DNA of 64,000 bases from contig NC_057791.1 in assembly GCF_014905175.1 (NCBI RefSeq), positions 3,844,001-3,908,000 on the forward strand, given 5' to 3'. The position numbers and the translations under genes were made by a program. Below the pieces are notes generated by a model. The model was not told the DNA's origin. It ran no database searches and saw only the letters and a program-made list of their open reading frames with translations. Every line of letters begins with the position of its first letter. Position 1 is the stretch's first letter. Shown one piece after another: positions 39,074 to 49,511 of the stretch. This DNA comes from Aphidius gifuensis (lineage: Eukaryota; Arthropoda; Insecta; Hymenoptera; Braconidae).

Positions 39074-39784
39074 TTAGAAGCTGAAATAAATTAAAATAAT
39101 TTTAAAACAACACATAATAAGCTTAAAATAATAATTTAATTAAAAAACTCTTATAAAACTAAAGGCTAACCTTATTTTAGCTTGAGTTTATTCACAGCAG
39201 CAGCTTGCTAAAATAATGCAGTTGCAATGAACTATAATCTTACTTCTAACTGACTCAAATCAGTAATTTTTTTTTTTTTTTTTTCTTCATATATTATTAT
39301 CATATTTTGCTGACGTTTATACGTTCTCATTTATCGTTGCATAACTATAAAAATGTCAATGAATTTGATGGAAGTACATCAGGGGCTTCCTTACATTTTT
39401 TTTTTATATATTTTATTATAAAAATTTTTTATTTAACTTGTAATTAATCAACAAGGTAGAACTTAACAACAGAAAAATTAATAGACAATATTGTAGATTT
39501 TTATTATCATGCAAAAAGCAGTTGTATTATTTTGCAAATTTAAATTATTGTAATGATCAACAAGCACAATTAAAAAAGACGTCTTACAGATAAGAAGTCA
39601 AACTTTACATCTATTTATTTATTATTTATTAAATTACAAAACTATGTCAATGTATTTGATAAAAAAATATTGACTGTTATCATTAACATACATTAAGTTT
39701 TAAATATTACTATGACTTTATTAATATTTAAGTAAAAAAATAATAAATTTAAACATCATTATCACAATTATAATAATTAAATAA
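39074..39784. other. Intergenic region right of the cyclase gene
   Basis: AT-rich; contains the cyclase upstream region and the 3' flank of the large minus-strand gene. No promoter motif or gene recognised. Confidence 0.4.
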
Positions 39785-42700
39785 CTATTGTAAATTAATA
39801 AGTGCTTGTTTTTTACTAATAACTTTATATGGACATATTGGTGAAAATAATTTTTCCAATTTTTTTATGAGTTTATCATTGATATTTTTAAGTAATAAAG
39901 TTATTCTTTTATGCATTCTGCAAATATTTGATTGGCTATCAATAGGCAAATTTTTATCTTGTATATGTAATGCATTTTTAATTCGTAAAGCTGCTGTTGT
40001 ATTGGTATAAATAAATAACACTGGCATTTTTGGCCTAGTATGTATTTCAACTTCATGTATTTCATAGTAATTAATATTTATATCAACAAACACTTGTTTA
40101 TGATCTTGTCTTGGTAATTTAAGACTTAAACCATTTAAATCAATAGTAACTGGATGATTTGGCACACACTCATATAATCCAGTTTTTATTGTAAAACACT
40201 CAAGCTCAATTAAAAATCCAACATGTACACTAATCAATTGTACTTCACTACTAGATTCATCTCCTACTAGATTACTATAATGTGGCTTAGTTGAATTTAA
40301 AGATTTTTGTTTTTTTGTTTGATTTAAAATTAATTCTTCTGTAGATTTACGTTTGAGATTATATTCATTTGTATCAATTATTATTTGATTATCAATATTT
40401 AAATTATTATTATTATGAATTTGATCAATTAGCTCTGTATGTTGTTGATTTGAAGAAGACTGATATGGCACTGATGCATTTGTCGTGATGTTATTATCCT
40501 GAGTATGATTGCTCGTGTCAGTTGTATTTTCTTCAAGTGGTGGTTCAAAAATTTGATCTTGTGGTTCAACAAATGAATCTGTTGGCTCAACATTTGGATC
40601 TGTATGTTGTACTGTATGTTGTTGATCTGAAGACTGATATAGTACTGATGCATTGGTCGTGATGTTATTATCCTGAGTATGATTGCTCGTGTCAGTTACA
40701 TTTTCTTCAAGTGGTGGTTCAACAATTGGTTCTTGTGGTTCAACAATTGGATCTTGTGGTTCAGCAATTGAATTTATTGGCTCAACATTTGGATCTGTAT
40801 GTTGTACTGTCGGTTGTTGATCTGACGAGTGATATAGTACTGATGCATTTGTCGTGTTGTTATTATCCTGAGTATGATTGCTTGTGTCAGTTGTATTTTT
40901 TTCAAGTGGTCGTTCAACAATTGGATCTTGTGGCTCAACAATTGGATTTATTAATTTAACAATTGAATCTTTTGAGTCAACAATTGGATCTTTTAATTTA
41001 ACAATTGAATCTTTTGAATCAACCATTGAATCTGTTACCTCGCCAACTGGATTTTTCAATTTAACAATTGATTCTTTTGAATCAACTATATTATTAGATT
41101 TATATCTAACAATATAATAAACATTTAATCCAGGATAATCTTCAATAATTGATACCTTTGTATTATTATTCAATTGAATACCAGCTTTTATCAATAAATC
41201 GTTAATACAAGTTTTTTTAGTTGGTATATCAAATATTATTAATTTTTTTTGATCATTTGGCATGATAATTAATAGTTTAATTTTTGGTTCAATAAGTGTT
41301 GTTTTTAAATCAGTAATTATTTTGCATGGATATTCAAAAACTGTTGAATCAATTAATAATTCATTTGATGATTTATTAACCAAGCCATTAACCTCAACTG
41401 ATTCAATCATTAAATTGGTACTATCACACTCAACAATATAATTTAAATTAATTAATGGTGGATGATTAACTAGTGATACTTCTGTCTCATCATCTATTGT
41501 TACACCACCTTGTAATAGTAAATCATTAACATAATATTTTTTACGTGGCAAATTAAATGTTATTATTTTTTGTTTACAATTTGGAATAATAATTAATATT
41601 TTAACTTGTTGTTTAATTATTGACTTTTGTTGATTAACAATTAGTTTTAATGGTAATTTATAAATTTCCGAATTATTTGTTGATGATGTTGGTGGATCAG
41701 TAATTGTGTTATTTATTACAGCTGAATTATTGTCAACTGTAGATGGGTTTTTTGTTTCTGTTGAACTATTTGATGGATTAATAATTGCATCATGTGCTAC
41801 AGTTGATTTATCATCTACTATAAATGGATTTGTTCCAGTTGAATCATTTGATGGATTTAAAATTGTATCATTATCTCCAGTTGAATTATTTGATTGATTA
41901 AAAATTGTATTATTTGTTTCAGTTAAGCTGTTGGCTATGGTCGTTGAATTATTTTCTCCAGTTGAATCATTTGATGGATTTAAAATTGTATCATTTGTTT
42001 CAATTGTGTTGTTGGCTATGGTCGATGGATTATTTGCTCCAGTTGAATTATTTGATGGATTTAAAATTGTATCATTTGTTTCAATTGTGTTGTTGGCTAT
42101 GGTCGATGGATTATCTGCTCCAGTTGAATTATTTGATGGATAAGAAATTGTATCATATGTTGTAGTTAAATTATTGTCTACTATAGATGGATTTTTTGTT
42201 CCAGTTGGATTATTTGATTGATTAAAAATTGATTTACTGGCTAGTGTAGATGGAGCATTTGTTTCAAACAAATTATTTGATGGATTAACAATTACATTAC
42301 TCGTTTCAATTGAATTTCTTGATGGTTTAGAAATTGCATTTTTTGTTTTAATTGAATTATTTTCATTTGTACTGGCACAACAATCAACAATAAAATTATA
42401 ATTTAATTTCGAATTAGTTAAAAATAATATTTTTGTTTTATTATTTACTGGTATACCAGCTCGTCCAAGTACATCATGAATATTACACTTTTGATTTTTA
42501 GTTAAATCAAATGGTATTACTTTAAATTCATTATCTGATATTAAAACTAATATTTTCATTTGTTGATTAACAGCTATTTGTGAATTACCAGATTTTATAA
42601 TACTATTATTTTTCATTAATACAGGTAATTTATTATTAATTGTAGTTTCCTTTGAATAATTATTTTTCTTTAATATAGATACTTTTGATAAATATTGTTT

Positions 42701-43144
42701 TTTTCCTTTATCAATCAATGATAATTTCGAATTTTCTTGTCCAGCAGTATTATTTTGTTTATTAATTGAATCTTCATCAATAATTAATTTTTTATCAAAT
42801 GTACCATATAAAAAACTTGTTAAATAGACTCTTTCTAATAATTCATCAGTTGCAATTAAAAAAAGTGATGGACAAATTTGCTTCAAATCATCAGGTTCTA
42901 CACCATCGACATATAATTTTTTACCAAAATAATCAAGTATAATTGATATGTCTGTTTTTAATGGATCTATATTTTTACTATCACAATAATTCCACCAGTC
43001 ACTTAGATGTTTATCATGTTGCTTTATACTTGATTCAGATAGATTTGACAATAATAACTCAAATGACGAATCAATAAATGAATTTTTTCTTGCACGTGCT
43101 TGCCTTATTGCTTCAATACAACCAGGATATTTATTATTATTCAT
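39785..43144 (-). CDS. Large repeat protein with recombinase-like N-terminal domain
   Basis: One exon, 1119 residues from the ATG at 43144. An upstream ATG at 43210 would add poly-Phe and is unlikely. Residues ~25-90 (ELLLSNLSESSIKQHDKHLS, DWWNYCDSKNIDPLKTDIS) resemble the SAM-like core-binding domain of tyrosine recombinases; no catalytic R-H-R-Y domain follows. Three ~77-residue units at ~173-255, ~497-573 and ~606-681 share K[IL]L[IV]I-x-P near the start, FD[LI]P, a DLL helix, TK[VI] and a final YIV. I cannot name this domain. Residues ~285-490 are ~27-residue N/S/T repeats; ~690-940 are VEPQDPIVEP and NHTQDNN repeats. The last ~155 residues (VFVDININYYEIHEVEIH, MPVLFIYTNT) form a folded domain vaguely like the region before the SENP6/7 protease. 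Cellular role unknown. Confidence 0.7.
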   Translation of the reverse strand: MNNNKYPGCIEAIRQARARKNSFIDSSFELLLSNLSESSIKQHDKHLSDWWNYCDSKNIDPLKTDISIILDYFGKKLYVDGVEPDDLKQICPSLFLIATDELLERVYLTSFLYGTFDKKLIIDEDSINKQNNTAGQENSKLSLIDKGKKQYLSKVSILKKNNYSKETTINNKLPVLMKNNSIIKSGNSQIAVNQQMKILVLISDNEFKVIPFDLTKNQKCNIHDVLGRAGIPVNNKTKILFLTNSKLNYNFIVDCCASTNENNSIKTKNAISKPSRNSIETSNVIVNPSNNLFETNAPSTLASKSIFNQSNNPTGTKNPSIVDNNLTTTYDTISYPSNNSTGADNPSTIANNTIETNDTILNPSNNSTGANNPSTIANNTIETNDTILNPSNDSTGENNSTTIANSLTETNNTIFNQSNNSTGDNDTILNPSNDSTGTNPFIVDDKSTVAHDAIINPSNSSTETKNPSTVDNNSAVINNTITDPPTSSTNNSEIYKLPLKLIVNQQKSIIKQQVKILIIIPNCKQKIITFNLPRKKYYVNDLLLQGGVTIDDETEVSLVNHPPLINLNYIVECDSTNLMIESVEVNGLVNKSSNELLIDSTVFEYPCKIITDLKTTLIEPKIKLLIIMPNDQKKLIIFDIPTKKTCINDLLIKAGIQLNNNTKVSIIEDYPGLNVYYIVRYKSNNIVDSKESIVKLKNPVGEVTDSMVDSKDSIVKLKDPIVDSKDSIVKLINPIVEPQDPIVERPLEKNTTDTSNHTQDNNNTTNASVLYHSSDQQPTVQHTDPNVEPINSIAEPQDPIVEPQEPIVEPPLEENVTDTSNHTQDNNITTNASVLYQSSDQQHTVQHTDPNVEPTDSFVEPQDQIFEPPLEENTTDTSNHTQDNNITTNASVPYQSSSNQQHTELIDQIHNNNNLNIDNQIIIDTNEYNLKRKSTEELILNQTKKQKSLNSTKPHYSNLVGDESSSEVQLISVHVGFLIELECFTIKTGLYECVPNHPVTIDLNGLSLKLPRQDHKQVFVDININYYEIHEVEIHTRPKMPVLFIYTNTTAALRIKNALHIQDKNLPIDSQSNICRMHKRITLLLKNINDKLIKKLEKLFSPICPYKVISKKQALINLQ

Positions 43145-43990
43145 TTTTATTGTTATTTTAATAATTCCCCAATAATTGCTAAAAAAAAAAAAAAAAAAAT
43201 ATTTAAACAATAGCCAATAGTATACAATTTATCTTTTAATTATTATTGTCATTTTTTTATATTTATGTCTAGCTAATTTTAATAGCTAAATTTGTTTTTT
43301 TATTGTTTTATCAAGCTTTGTTATTTAAACAAAACAAAAAAAAAACAAACATATTGATATTATTACTTACAATTGTTTATTCCTGATATTATTTTTAAAA
43401 TTGTTTTTTCACAGGGACTCTTAATTTATTATTAATATATATTATTAATCACGATAACTAAAAACAAAACACATAAAACAGCTGAATGTTTGCAACAAAA
43501 TACATGTTGTTTAGTGTTTACATTTATTTTTATTATAAAAACATGGCGAGGTTCAGTAGCACTCACACACTCACACACTGTGTGTGTGTGTCTCTCCGAG
43601 AGTCAAAATGGCGCATTTTCATATTTGTGCGGCAATATTTGAATCGTAAATAAAACGTAAATGTTAAAAAATTATTATGTACACGATATGTACATGATAT
43701 GAGTCGTAAAAGAAGTGGTAACATGGGTATTTCATAAAGTAAATAAATTAGGGTAAAAAATAAAAAATTGATAAAACAAAAAATATATTACAGGTAATAT
43801 TTGAAATTTAAAAATTTAACGAATATATTATTTAATAAAGAATAATATTTATACTTACGAAAAAAAATAACACTGTAATGTTATTACTAATAACTTATTA
43901 GTAATAATTATTACACACGCACTAAATTTTTAAATGCAAATAAATAGAAAAAAATTTGACTCATGTATAAAAAATACACAGAGTAAATAA
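43145..43990. other. Upstream region of the large repeat gene
   Basis: AT-rich, with one GC-richer block (43,540-43,640) holding a CACACA/TGTGTG near-palindrome and two ATGGCG motifs resembling YY1-type initiator sites. It probably contains the promoter of the minus-strand gene. No second gene is visible. Confidence 0.4.
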
Positions 43991-44133
43991 AAAATTTTCA
44001 AAAACTTGATAAACAAGTTAAATAAAAAGAAAGTAATTATTTATTTACTTGCGCTCGAAGCTGCAGGCATACTAAATTTAATTTAAAAAAAAATAGTTTT
44101 AAAAATTAATTTACAAATATGTAAATTATTGTG

Positions 44134-44554
44134 GTAAAGTGCGTTCAACAAGAAGATACTTAAATCTAAATATAATAAAAATATCTATACAACTATATAA
44201 TAAACCTGAAAAGAGATAAAATAAACATCCTAATTTTTTCTAGAAAAAATAAACCCCATGTCCCATATATATTCAAAATCCATTTTTGCAAATACCTGAA
44301 ACACATCCTATTCACCCCCGTCTACTCTGTTTGAGATAGACAGGTTGATGTGCACACCTTGATCAATCAACTACCACCATTTATCCTGGTTATTCAATTT
44401 AATAATTTAAAAAAAAAGAAAAAGGTGATCAAGGTGAGCTATACAAGTCACAAAAATATATATAAAATATAAGTATTAGGGATTAACAAGTAGCTTTAAA
44501 GAATATTGTCATCATAAATTCTTTAAAGTTACAAGCTTGTTGACGCACTTTACC
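44134..44554. mobile_element. MITE-like element, left copy
   Basis: About 420 bp bounded by ~19-bp terminal inverted repeats: GGTAAAGTGCGTTCAACAAG on the left and CTTGTTGACGCACTTTACC on the right. It has no coding capacity and an AT-rich interior. The same element, inverted, lies in the other arm at 53,404-53,837, so insertion preceded the inverted duplication. No clear target-site duplication could be fixed by eye. The superfamily is not assigned. Confidence 0.6.
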
Positions 44555-44609
44555 CTTAGGGATTGGTTAAAAAAGTGACCAGAGGGCCTCTTACCTTATT
44601 TAGAAGTTT

Positions 44610-44720
44610 TGTGATACACCAACGCCTATGTAGTAATTCTAAAAGGCAGCATTCAGGTATACCAATGTCCATGTAGAAGATCTAGGAGGCAGCATCCAGA
44701 TGTACCAACGCTTATATCCA
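44610..44720. repeat. 43-bp minisatellite units, left arm
   Basis: Imperfect tandem units of about 43 bp built on ATTC(A/C)GRTRTACCAAYG...GTAG and AGGCAGC. They are the reverse complement of the better preserved array in the right arm at 53,205-53,345. Confidence 0.6.
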
Positions 44721-45454
44721 TGATTATTCTCGTATGATGATAATTAGCAGACAGATGAAACTCAACATGAACACTTGTACACAACACTATTCAGTTTTAC
44801 ACATTCGAATATAGTCACTTTAATTAACAATCTTTTTTTTTGCACTTTGAAATTAACACTTCACATTCACCATAGTTATTCTGTCACATTTTTTTTTTTT
44901 TAGTCATAAAAAATGGTTAAATAGTAATTAAAAAAGTATAAGTATATTTCATTGTTTGATATATCTCAATAAGGTTTGAGCTTCAAGCTGAAGCCTAAAG
45001 CAAGGATAATTTTATATTTTAATATTTATAATATGATTGATGTACATTGTATAATGAACGATAGTTTTGGTGCACGATGTAATTTGAAAAGCCCACAGTT
45101 ATACAATGGATAGAAGGCCACTATCTACCCGATTGCTGAACGAAATCAACAACATATACCTCACTGAAATAAGCTATTTCTCTCTTCATCCAACATAAGT
45201 GGCAGTCTGAGTCTAACAAACTTCAGGTAAGCTCAGGTGTACTGCTACAACTTTACCAATTTTTTATTCATTTAATTTGAACCCTGGATGTTGTATAGAA
45301 CGAATTATCTTGGATCTTGATGTTCTTCTGATGATGACAAGAGACTTTCAATCAACTTTCAGTTATCGAGGAATATCTGTAATTTTTAAAACAAAAATAT
45401 ATTAGCAACAAATTGAATAAATAAAAAATTTAATTATAATAAATAAAAGTATTC

Positions 45455-46275
45455 AATACCTTTTTATTGTTTAATCAAAAATACCAGGACTTGAATCACT
45501 TGTAATGTCATTTTTCTAAATAATTCTTTGTCATCTTTTTCATCATCTGTAAACATTAAAATAATAATTAATATGAATTAATTAAATTGAATTTTTATTG
45601 CTATTATTTAATTTATTATTTTTATAAATTAATAGCCTATTGTAATCATTTATTTACTGGAAAATGTATTGACAACAAAAGATAACGTTAAAATTTGTTT
45701 TTTCACTGTTAATTATTTTCAATATATAATTTTTTATAGTTGTTTCATGCTTTTTTAATTATTATTTGAAAAAAATAAACTAATAATCAATAATTAAAAT
45801 TTACCTGTGGTCATTTTGAAATTTGAATTGTGACAATAAAAACATCATTGTAAATTGTCAATTATAAGGATATTAATCCACATAATTCCTGCGCATTCTT
45901 CTTTGGTATCTATAAAAATTAAATAATAATTAATATTTTACTTTTTTTTTTTGCTATTATTCAATTCAATATTTCTATAAATTAGTACTCTATTTTTAAT
46001 ATGCAATTTGATTTATAATGACAAGAAAAGTTATAACATTAAATTCGTTTTTTCACTGTTAATTTTTTTAAATTTTATATTTTAATACTGACAAAAAAAA
46101 GCTAAAATAATATTATTATTTACCTGTTGCTATATTGCATTATAAATGCACTGGTGTTTGTGCTCACTATTAAAATGTCTTTTATTCAATACTTTTCCTT
46201 GTTTAATAGAGGATGCCAAAACATTTGTCATTTGTAATGTCATTTTTCCAATAAATTTCTAGTCATCTATATTTA
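45455..46275. repeat. Internal direct repeat in the left arm
   Basis: Two ~90-bp copies, 45,455-45,550 and 46,180-46,270, share TTCAATAC...TTGTTTAAT...CTTGTAATGTCATTTTTC and a TCATCT end, each followed by similar ATTAATAATTAATAT-type sequence. A weaker related block may lie near 45,830-45,910. No function is evident. Confidence 0.45.
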
Positions 46276-46415
46276 GAAAAATTTAATTGACTGATTTAAA
46301 AAAATTTATAATTACTGCTTAAATGAGTGTTCAACTTTCTGCCTAAATAATAACTTGACCTCGAATATTTAATTTTTTTTTTAACCGCGGGTAAGAAAAA
46401 TCACAAAGGACTCAC

Positions 46416-46820
46416 CCCCAAGACAGCCGAGGAGACGGACGGGTACAGGAACATATCGAAGTAGGACACGGTATCAGCTTTCGAGACTTCAATGCGTGGC
46501 TCAAGCGGCTCAGCTCGATCTGGGTAAGCGCCATCCAGCAAGGGCAAATTGCCGAAGCACGCCCGCGACGTTTGACATAGAGCAAGCAGCAGCCAAGAAG
46601 TTCACCAGGTCGAAATTCCTGTTGCAGGGCATGCTATTGCGCAACTCCAGCCGGAATGAGTGGCAGTCCAGAAGAAGGTCCCAGTAGAGTTGAACGGCAA
46701 TAATTGGCAATCTCTGTGCAGTCCAAGCAAGCCGAGAAGTCCAAGGTCCAGTAGAGATGAAGAGTTGATGTTGACGCCACAGGATAACAATAATGAATGA
46801 CCCCTGTGGCGTCAAAAATC
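46416..46820 (-). other. Outward-facing exon-like unit, left copy
   Basis: GC-richer minus-strand segment ending at a consensus donor (GGGG|GTGAGT, 46,410-46,415). A TATA-like box (TATAAGA, complement of 46,825-46,831) lies just upstream, followed by ACGTGA as in the H2B promoter. Its sequence aligns with the unit at 50,880-51,358 through GGCTGCTGCTTGCTC, a DLVNFLAAAC-type peptide stretch ending QFALAGW, GGATGG..TTACCC and the final donor. The longest open frame (46,815-46,510) covers only part. It may be a decayed coding exon or a spliced non-coding RNA. A downstream exon-like block with an ACAG acceptor ends at 45,376. I recognise no family. Confidence 0.45.
46771..46815. repeat. Perfect 13-bp inverted repeat
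   Basis: TTGACGCCACAGG (46,771-46,783) and CCTGTGGCGTCAA (46,803-46,815) form a hairpin with a 19-nt loop. It lies just downstream of the TATA-like box of the left unit and is not present in the right unit. Confidence 0.7.
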
Positions 46821-46881
46821 ACGTTCTTATAGACCCAAGAAGGAGAAGGGTTTTCATTTACCCTCACTTTTCGGCGATCGG

Positions 46882-47093
46882 CCAATGAGCGCTTTTTACT
46901 TCAATCGGTAGCAAAAAAAACGCAACGCAATTGGTGCGCGACCTCGTGACTTCGCGAATGTACTCTAATGCTATTGGTGTTCAATTCTTATTCTTTCACG
47001 CTATTGGTACACTGCTCATACACAAAGTTTATAAAAACGTGACCCCAGGGGGTCCGGATCACATTTCACCGTTGGACGTCATATTCAATCAAC
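46882..47093 (+). promoter_or_regulatory. H2B promoter region
   Basis: It contains CCAATGAGCGC (46,882-46,892), three further CCAAT-type or inverted ATTGG sequences, and a TATA box (TATAAAA, 47,030-47,036) followed by ACGTGACCCC. The start codon lies ~58 bp downstream of the TATA box, as expected for a replication-dependent histone gene. CCAATGAGCGC recurs in front of the right unit at 50,811-50,821. Confidence 0.65.
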
Positions 47094-47468
47094 ATGCCTC
47101 CTAAAGCGAGCGGTAAATCAGCGAAGAAAGCTGACAAAGCCCAGAAGAACATCATCAAGACTGCCAAAATCAAGAGAAAGAAGAAGAGGAAGCAAAGTTA
47201 CGCTATCTACATCTACAAAGTCTTGAAGCAGGTTCATCCAGATACTGGTGTTTCATCTAAAGCCATGAGCATCATGAACAGCTTCGTCAATGACATCTTT
47301 GAGCGTATAGCTGCTGAAGCAACCCGTTTGGCTCATTACAGTAAGAGATCAACCATCACCTCACGGGAAATTCAAACAGCTGTTCGTCTTCTTCTTCCTG
47401 GTGAACTTGCCAAGCATGCTATCAGTGAAGGTACCAAAGCAGTCACCAAGTACACCAGCACAAAGTAA
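47094..47468 (+). CDS. H2B: Histone H2B, replication-dependent type
   Basis: Core nucleosome histone, 124 residues, intronless. It is close to canonical insect H2B: start MPPKASGKSAKKADKAQKN, basic tail KRKKKRKQSYAIYIYKVLKQ, and the histone fold VHPDTGVSSKAMSIMNSFVN and RSTITSREIQTAVRLLLPGE, ending AVTKYTSTK. Differences from the fly protein are few and conservative, mostly in the tail and at ISEGTKAV. The lysine of the C-terminal KYTSTK ubiquitination site is kept. A perfect histone 3' stem-loop follows 33 bp after the stop and a TATA promoter precedes it, so it is likely expressed in S phase. In normal insect clusters the divergent partner would be H2A; here the divergent partner is a non-histone unit. 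Confidence 0.95.
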   Translation: MPPKASGKSAKKADKAQKNIIKTAKIKRKKKRKQSYAIYIYKVLKQVHPDTGVSSKAMSIMNSFVNDIFERIAAEATRLAHYSKRSTITSREIQTAVRLLLPGELAKHAISEGTKAVTKYTSTK

Positions 47469-47501
47469 ATTGTCAACGCATCATCTCAATACAAACAAAT
47501 C

Positions 47502-47517
47502 GGCCCTTTTCAGGGCC
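47502..47517 (+). terminator. Histone mRNA 3' stem-loop of H2B
   Basis: GGCCCTTTTCAGGGCC is the perfect consensus stem-loop bound by SLBP in replication-dependent histone mRNAs, 33 bp past the H2B stop. Confidence 0.95.
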
Positions 47518-47934
47518 AGCCAATTTAATTTAACGCATGAATTTTTCTTATATATATTTCTCAAATGCCTTCTCATCGTTGTTTACGTGAAACATAAATA
47601 TCTTGATCAGCAGTGTTGTCTTTTTGTTTTTTATCGACAAAGATAGCTTATTTTCTTCATTAATTAAGTAGACGAATTTACAGTTGAATATTTCATAAAT
47701 TACTACATTATTTATGTAATAAATAATTCAATTGATTTACTATTATTAATTAAATTAAGTCAACTCGCATTGAAACTGAAAGTAAAATATAATTCATGAA
47801 CGATACAACTGCGCTTCTTGACGAGCGCAATGATATGATATTCATACTTGGCAATGCAAATTGTCAATTAAAATAAAAACTTGTATGCATTTGACAAAAC
47901 TGATTGGCAAATTATAACCATGTGAAAATTTGAT

Positions 47935-47950
47935 GGCCCTGAAAAAGGCC
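47935..47950 (-). terminator. Histone 3' stem-loop of the H3 remnant
   Basis: On the minus strand: GGCCTTTTTCAGGGCC. One stem base has changed from the consensus, giving a weaker pair. It lies 31 bp after the stop of the H3 C-terminal fragment, the normal spacing. Confidence 0.85.
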
Positions 47951-47981
47951 GATTGTTGCTGTCGTTTAGATCAAGATATTT

Positions 47982-48056
47982 TTAGGCACGTTCTTCTCGA
48001 ATACGGCGAGCAAGTTGAATATCCTTAGGCATATAATAGTCACACATTTTTCGTAG
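47982..48056 (-). pseudogene. H3: Histone H3 C-terminal remnant
   Basis: Minus-strand frame reading KCDYYMPKDIQLARRIREER, then A and stop: the last ~24 codons of histone H3 (canonical MPKDIQLARRIRGERA). The glycine before ERA is Glu here, and the residues before MPKD are altered. Upstream (above 48,056) the sequence dissolves into poly-A/T with no further H3. It is a 5'-truncated relic that still keeps its stop codon and downstream stem-loop. Confidence 0.85.
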
Positions 48057-49511
48057 CTTTTTTTTTTTTTTAATTAAATACTGATTATAATTGTTTTTTC
48101 ATAACAATGAGATCCATATTCTTTGTAATCATATTATGGATTTTTATTAACTTAATTTTAATATTTTTTTTTTTTTTTAATTTAATTTATATCTTTTTCA
48201 TAATTATATTTTAAAAAGTAATAAAATGGTCATAATAAAACTACATAAAAATTCGAAACGGCAAATTATATCGAATAAAAAAAAATTGATTACAAAGTGA
48301 AATATTTGATAGTAGTTAAATCTTAAATAAAATTTATTATTAATTACGTAAATAAATATTGCAACTTTAAGTTTTTCTGTAAAATCATATAATTATTTCA
48401 AAGTATATAAAGAAAAACATTATTTTATTATCATTTGATAGAAAAAAAAAGGATCTTTTATTTAATGATATGAAAAAAATTTTTGTACATATTTATTTGT
48501 TAAATAAACAATAATTTGTAGAAAAAATCATAGCTCGTAAATGATGATGTATAACTTTGGGTTGATTATTTTGTTAATTCCAATGATAAAATAAACTCAA
48601 ATACTGATTAAAAATAAAGATAAATATAATAATAATTAAAAGAAATAATAATTTTTTTTTTTCAATATCAATAATAATTTAAATAATACAATGTAGTAAT
48701 AAACAATAGTTGAATAACACAGTAAATGAAGCATACACTTGGAGATGTATTTACCCCTTCATGGTTCGCGCTTCGCGGTTCGTACGGATACTGGCCGCCA
48801 CACATACGCACACATACGCACATCTTACATAATAAACAATAGCTGATGTATATGAATAATATTTATTAATTTATTAATATAATTTTTAGCAAAAAAATTT
48901 TAGTTATTGCTTTTAAATATATATTACAAATTTATGATATTTTATGTTGAAAATTATTACTTGCACGGGCAATGATGCATTATAGGTTCATTCAAAATTG
49001 CAACCGACGAAGAACCAGCCAAAAATTGATTAATTTGATGAACAATAATGATTACACGTAAAAAAGTTATTGGCCTGTTTCTATACATATAATTTATTAT
49101 TCAATATTTATTCAAAATACTATTTTTTCGTTGCATAGTCTTTGACTTGAGCAATGATTTCTTGGAAATGGAACTTTAATATATCTATATTAGTTATTAT
49201 TTAAAATTGACTATATAATTAATCCATATCAACAAAATTGACTTATTTGAGTCATGCGCTTAAAAAGCATACCAACAAATAAGTCAAACTATGATAACAA
49301 TTTTATATCAACAATTTTATATATTAGAGATGATCCAAATTCTTAAAATAAAATTAAAAGTATGCCGGCTGGTAGTTGTAGATTGCTCTTGTTGCATAAA
49401 ATGACAAAATCACATTATTAGGAATTATTGTGAATAAATTAAAAGTAATTAATTTAAATTAATCAACATAAATAAATTTACTATTGAGTTAGTTTTAAAT
49501 GATTTATAAAT
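48057..49511. other. AT-rich interior of the histone remnant cluster
   Basis: No coding feature. One GC-richer patch at 48,755-48,825 contains short repeats (GGTTCGCGCTTCGCGGTTCG and CACATACGCA). Decayed histone DNA may be present but is not recognisable. Confidence 0.4.

Larger units (their letters stand above)
43995..46890. repeat. Left arm of a ~10-kb inverted repeat
   Basis: This segment matches the reverse complement of about 50,880-53,975. Clear blocks are: 44,045-44,070 (GCGCTCGAAGCTGCAGGCAT) with 53,900-53,930; the MITE-like stretch 44,134-44,554; the 43-bp repeats near 44,610-44,720; 44,970-45,020 (GAGCTTCAAGCTGAAG) with 53,035-53,075; 45,340-45,385 with 52,320-52,365; 46,250-46,310 with 51,550-51,600; and the exon-like unit 46,416-46,820. 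The outer part is well above 85% identical by eye and the inner part more diverged, with indels. Confidence 0.8.

Noticed and set aside
40429..42165. Overlapping frames in both strands of the large repeat gene
   Set aside because: Repeats without stops in one frame keep other frames open; only the 1119-residue frame has folded domains.
46510..46815. H2A gene divergent from H2B
   Set aside because: Position fits a normal H2A/H2B pair, but no H2A motif (acidic patch, histone fold) can be read in any frame.
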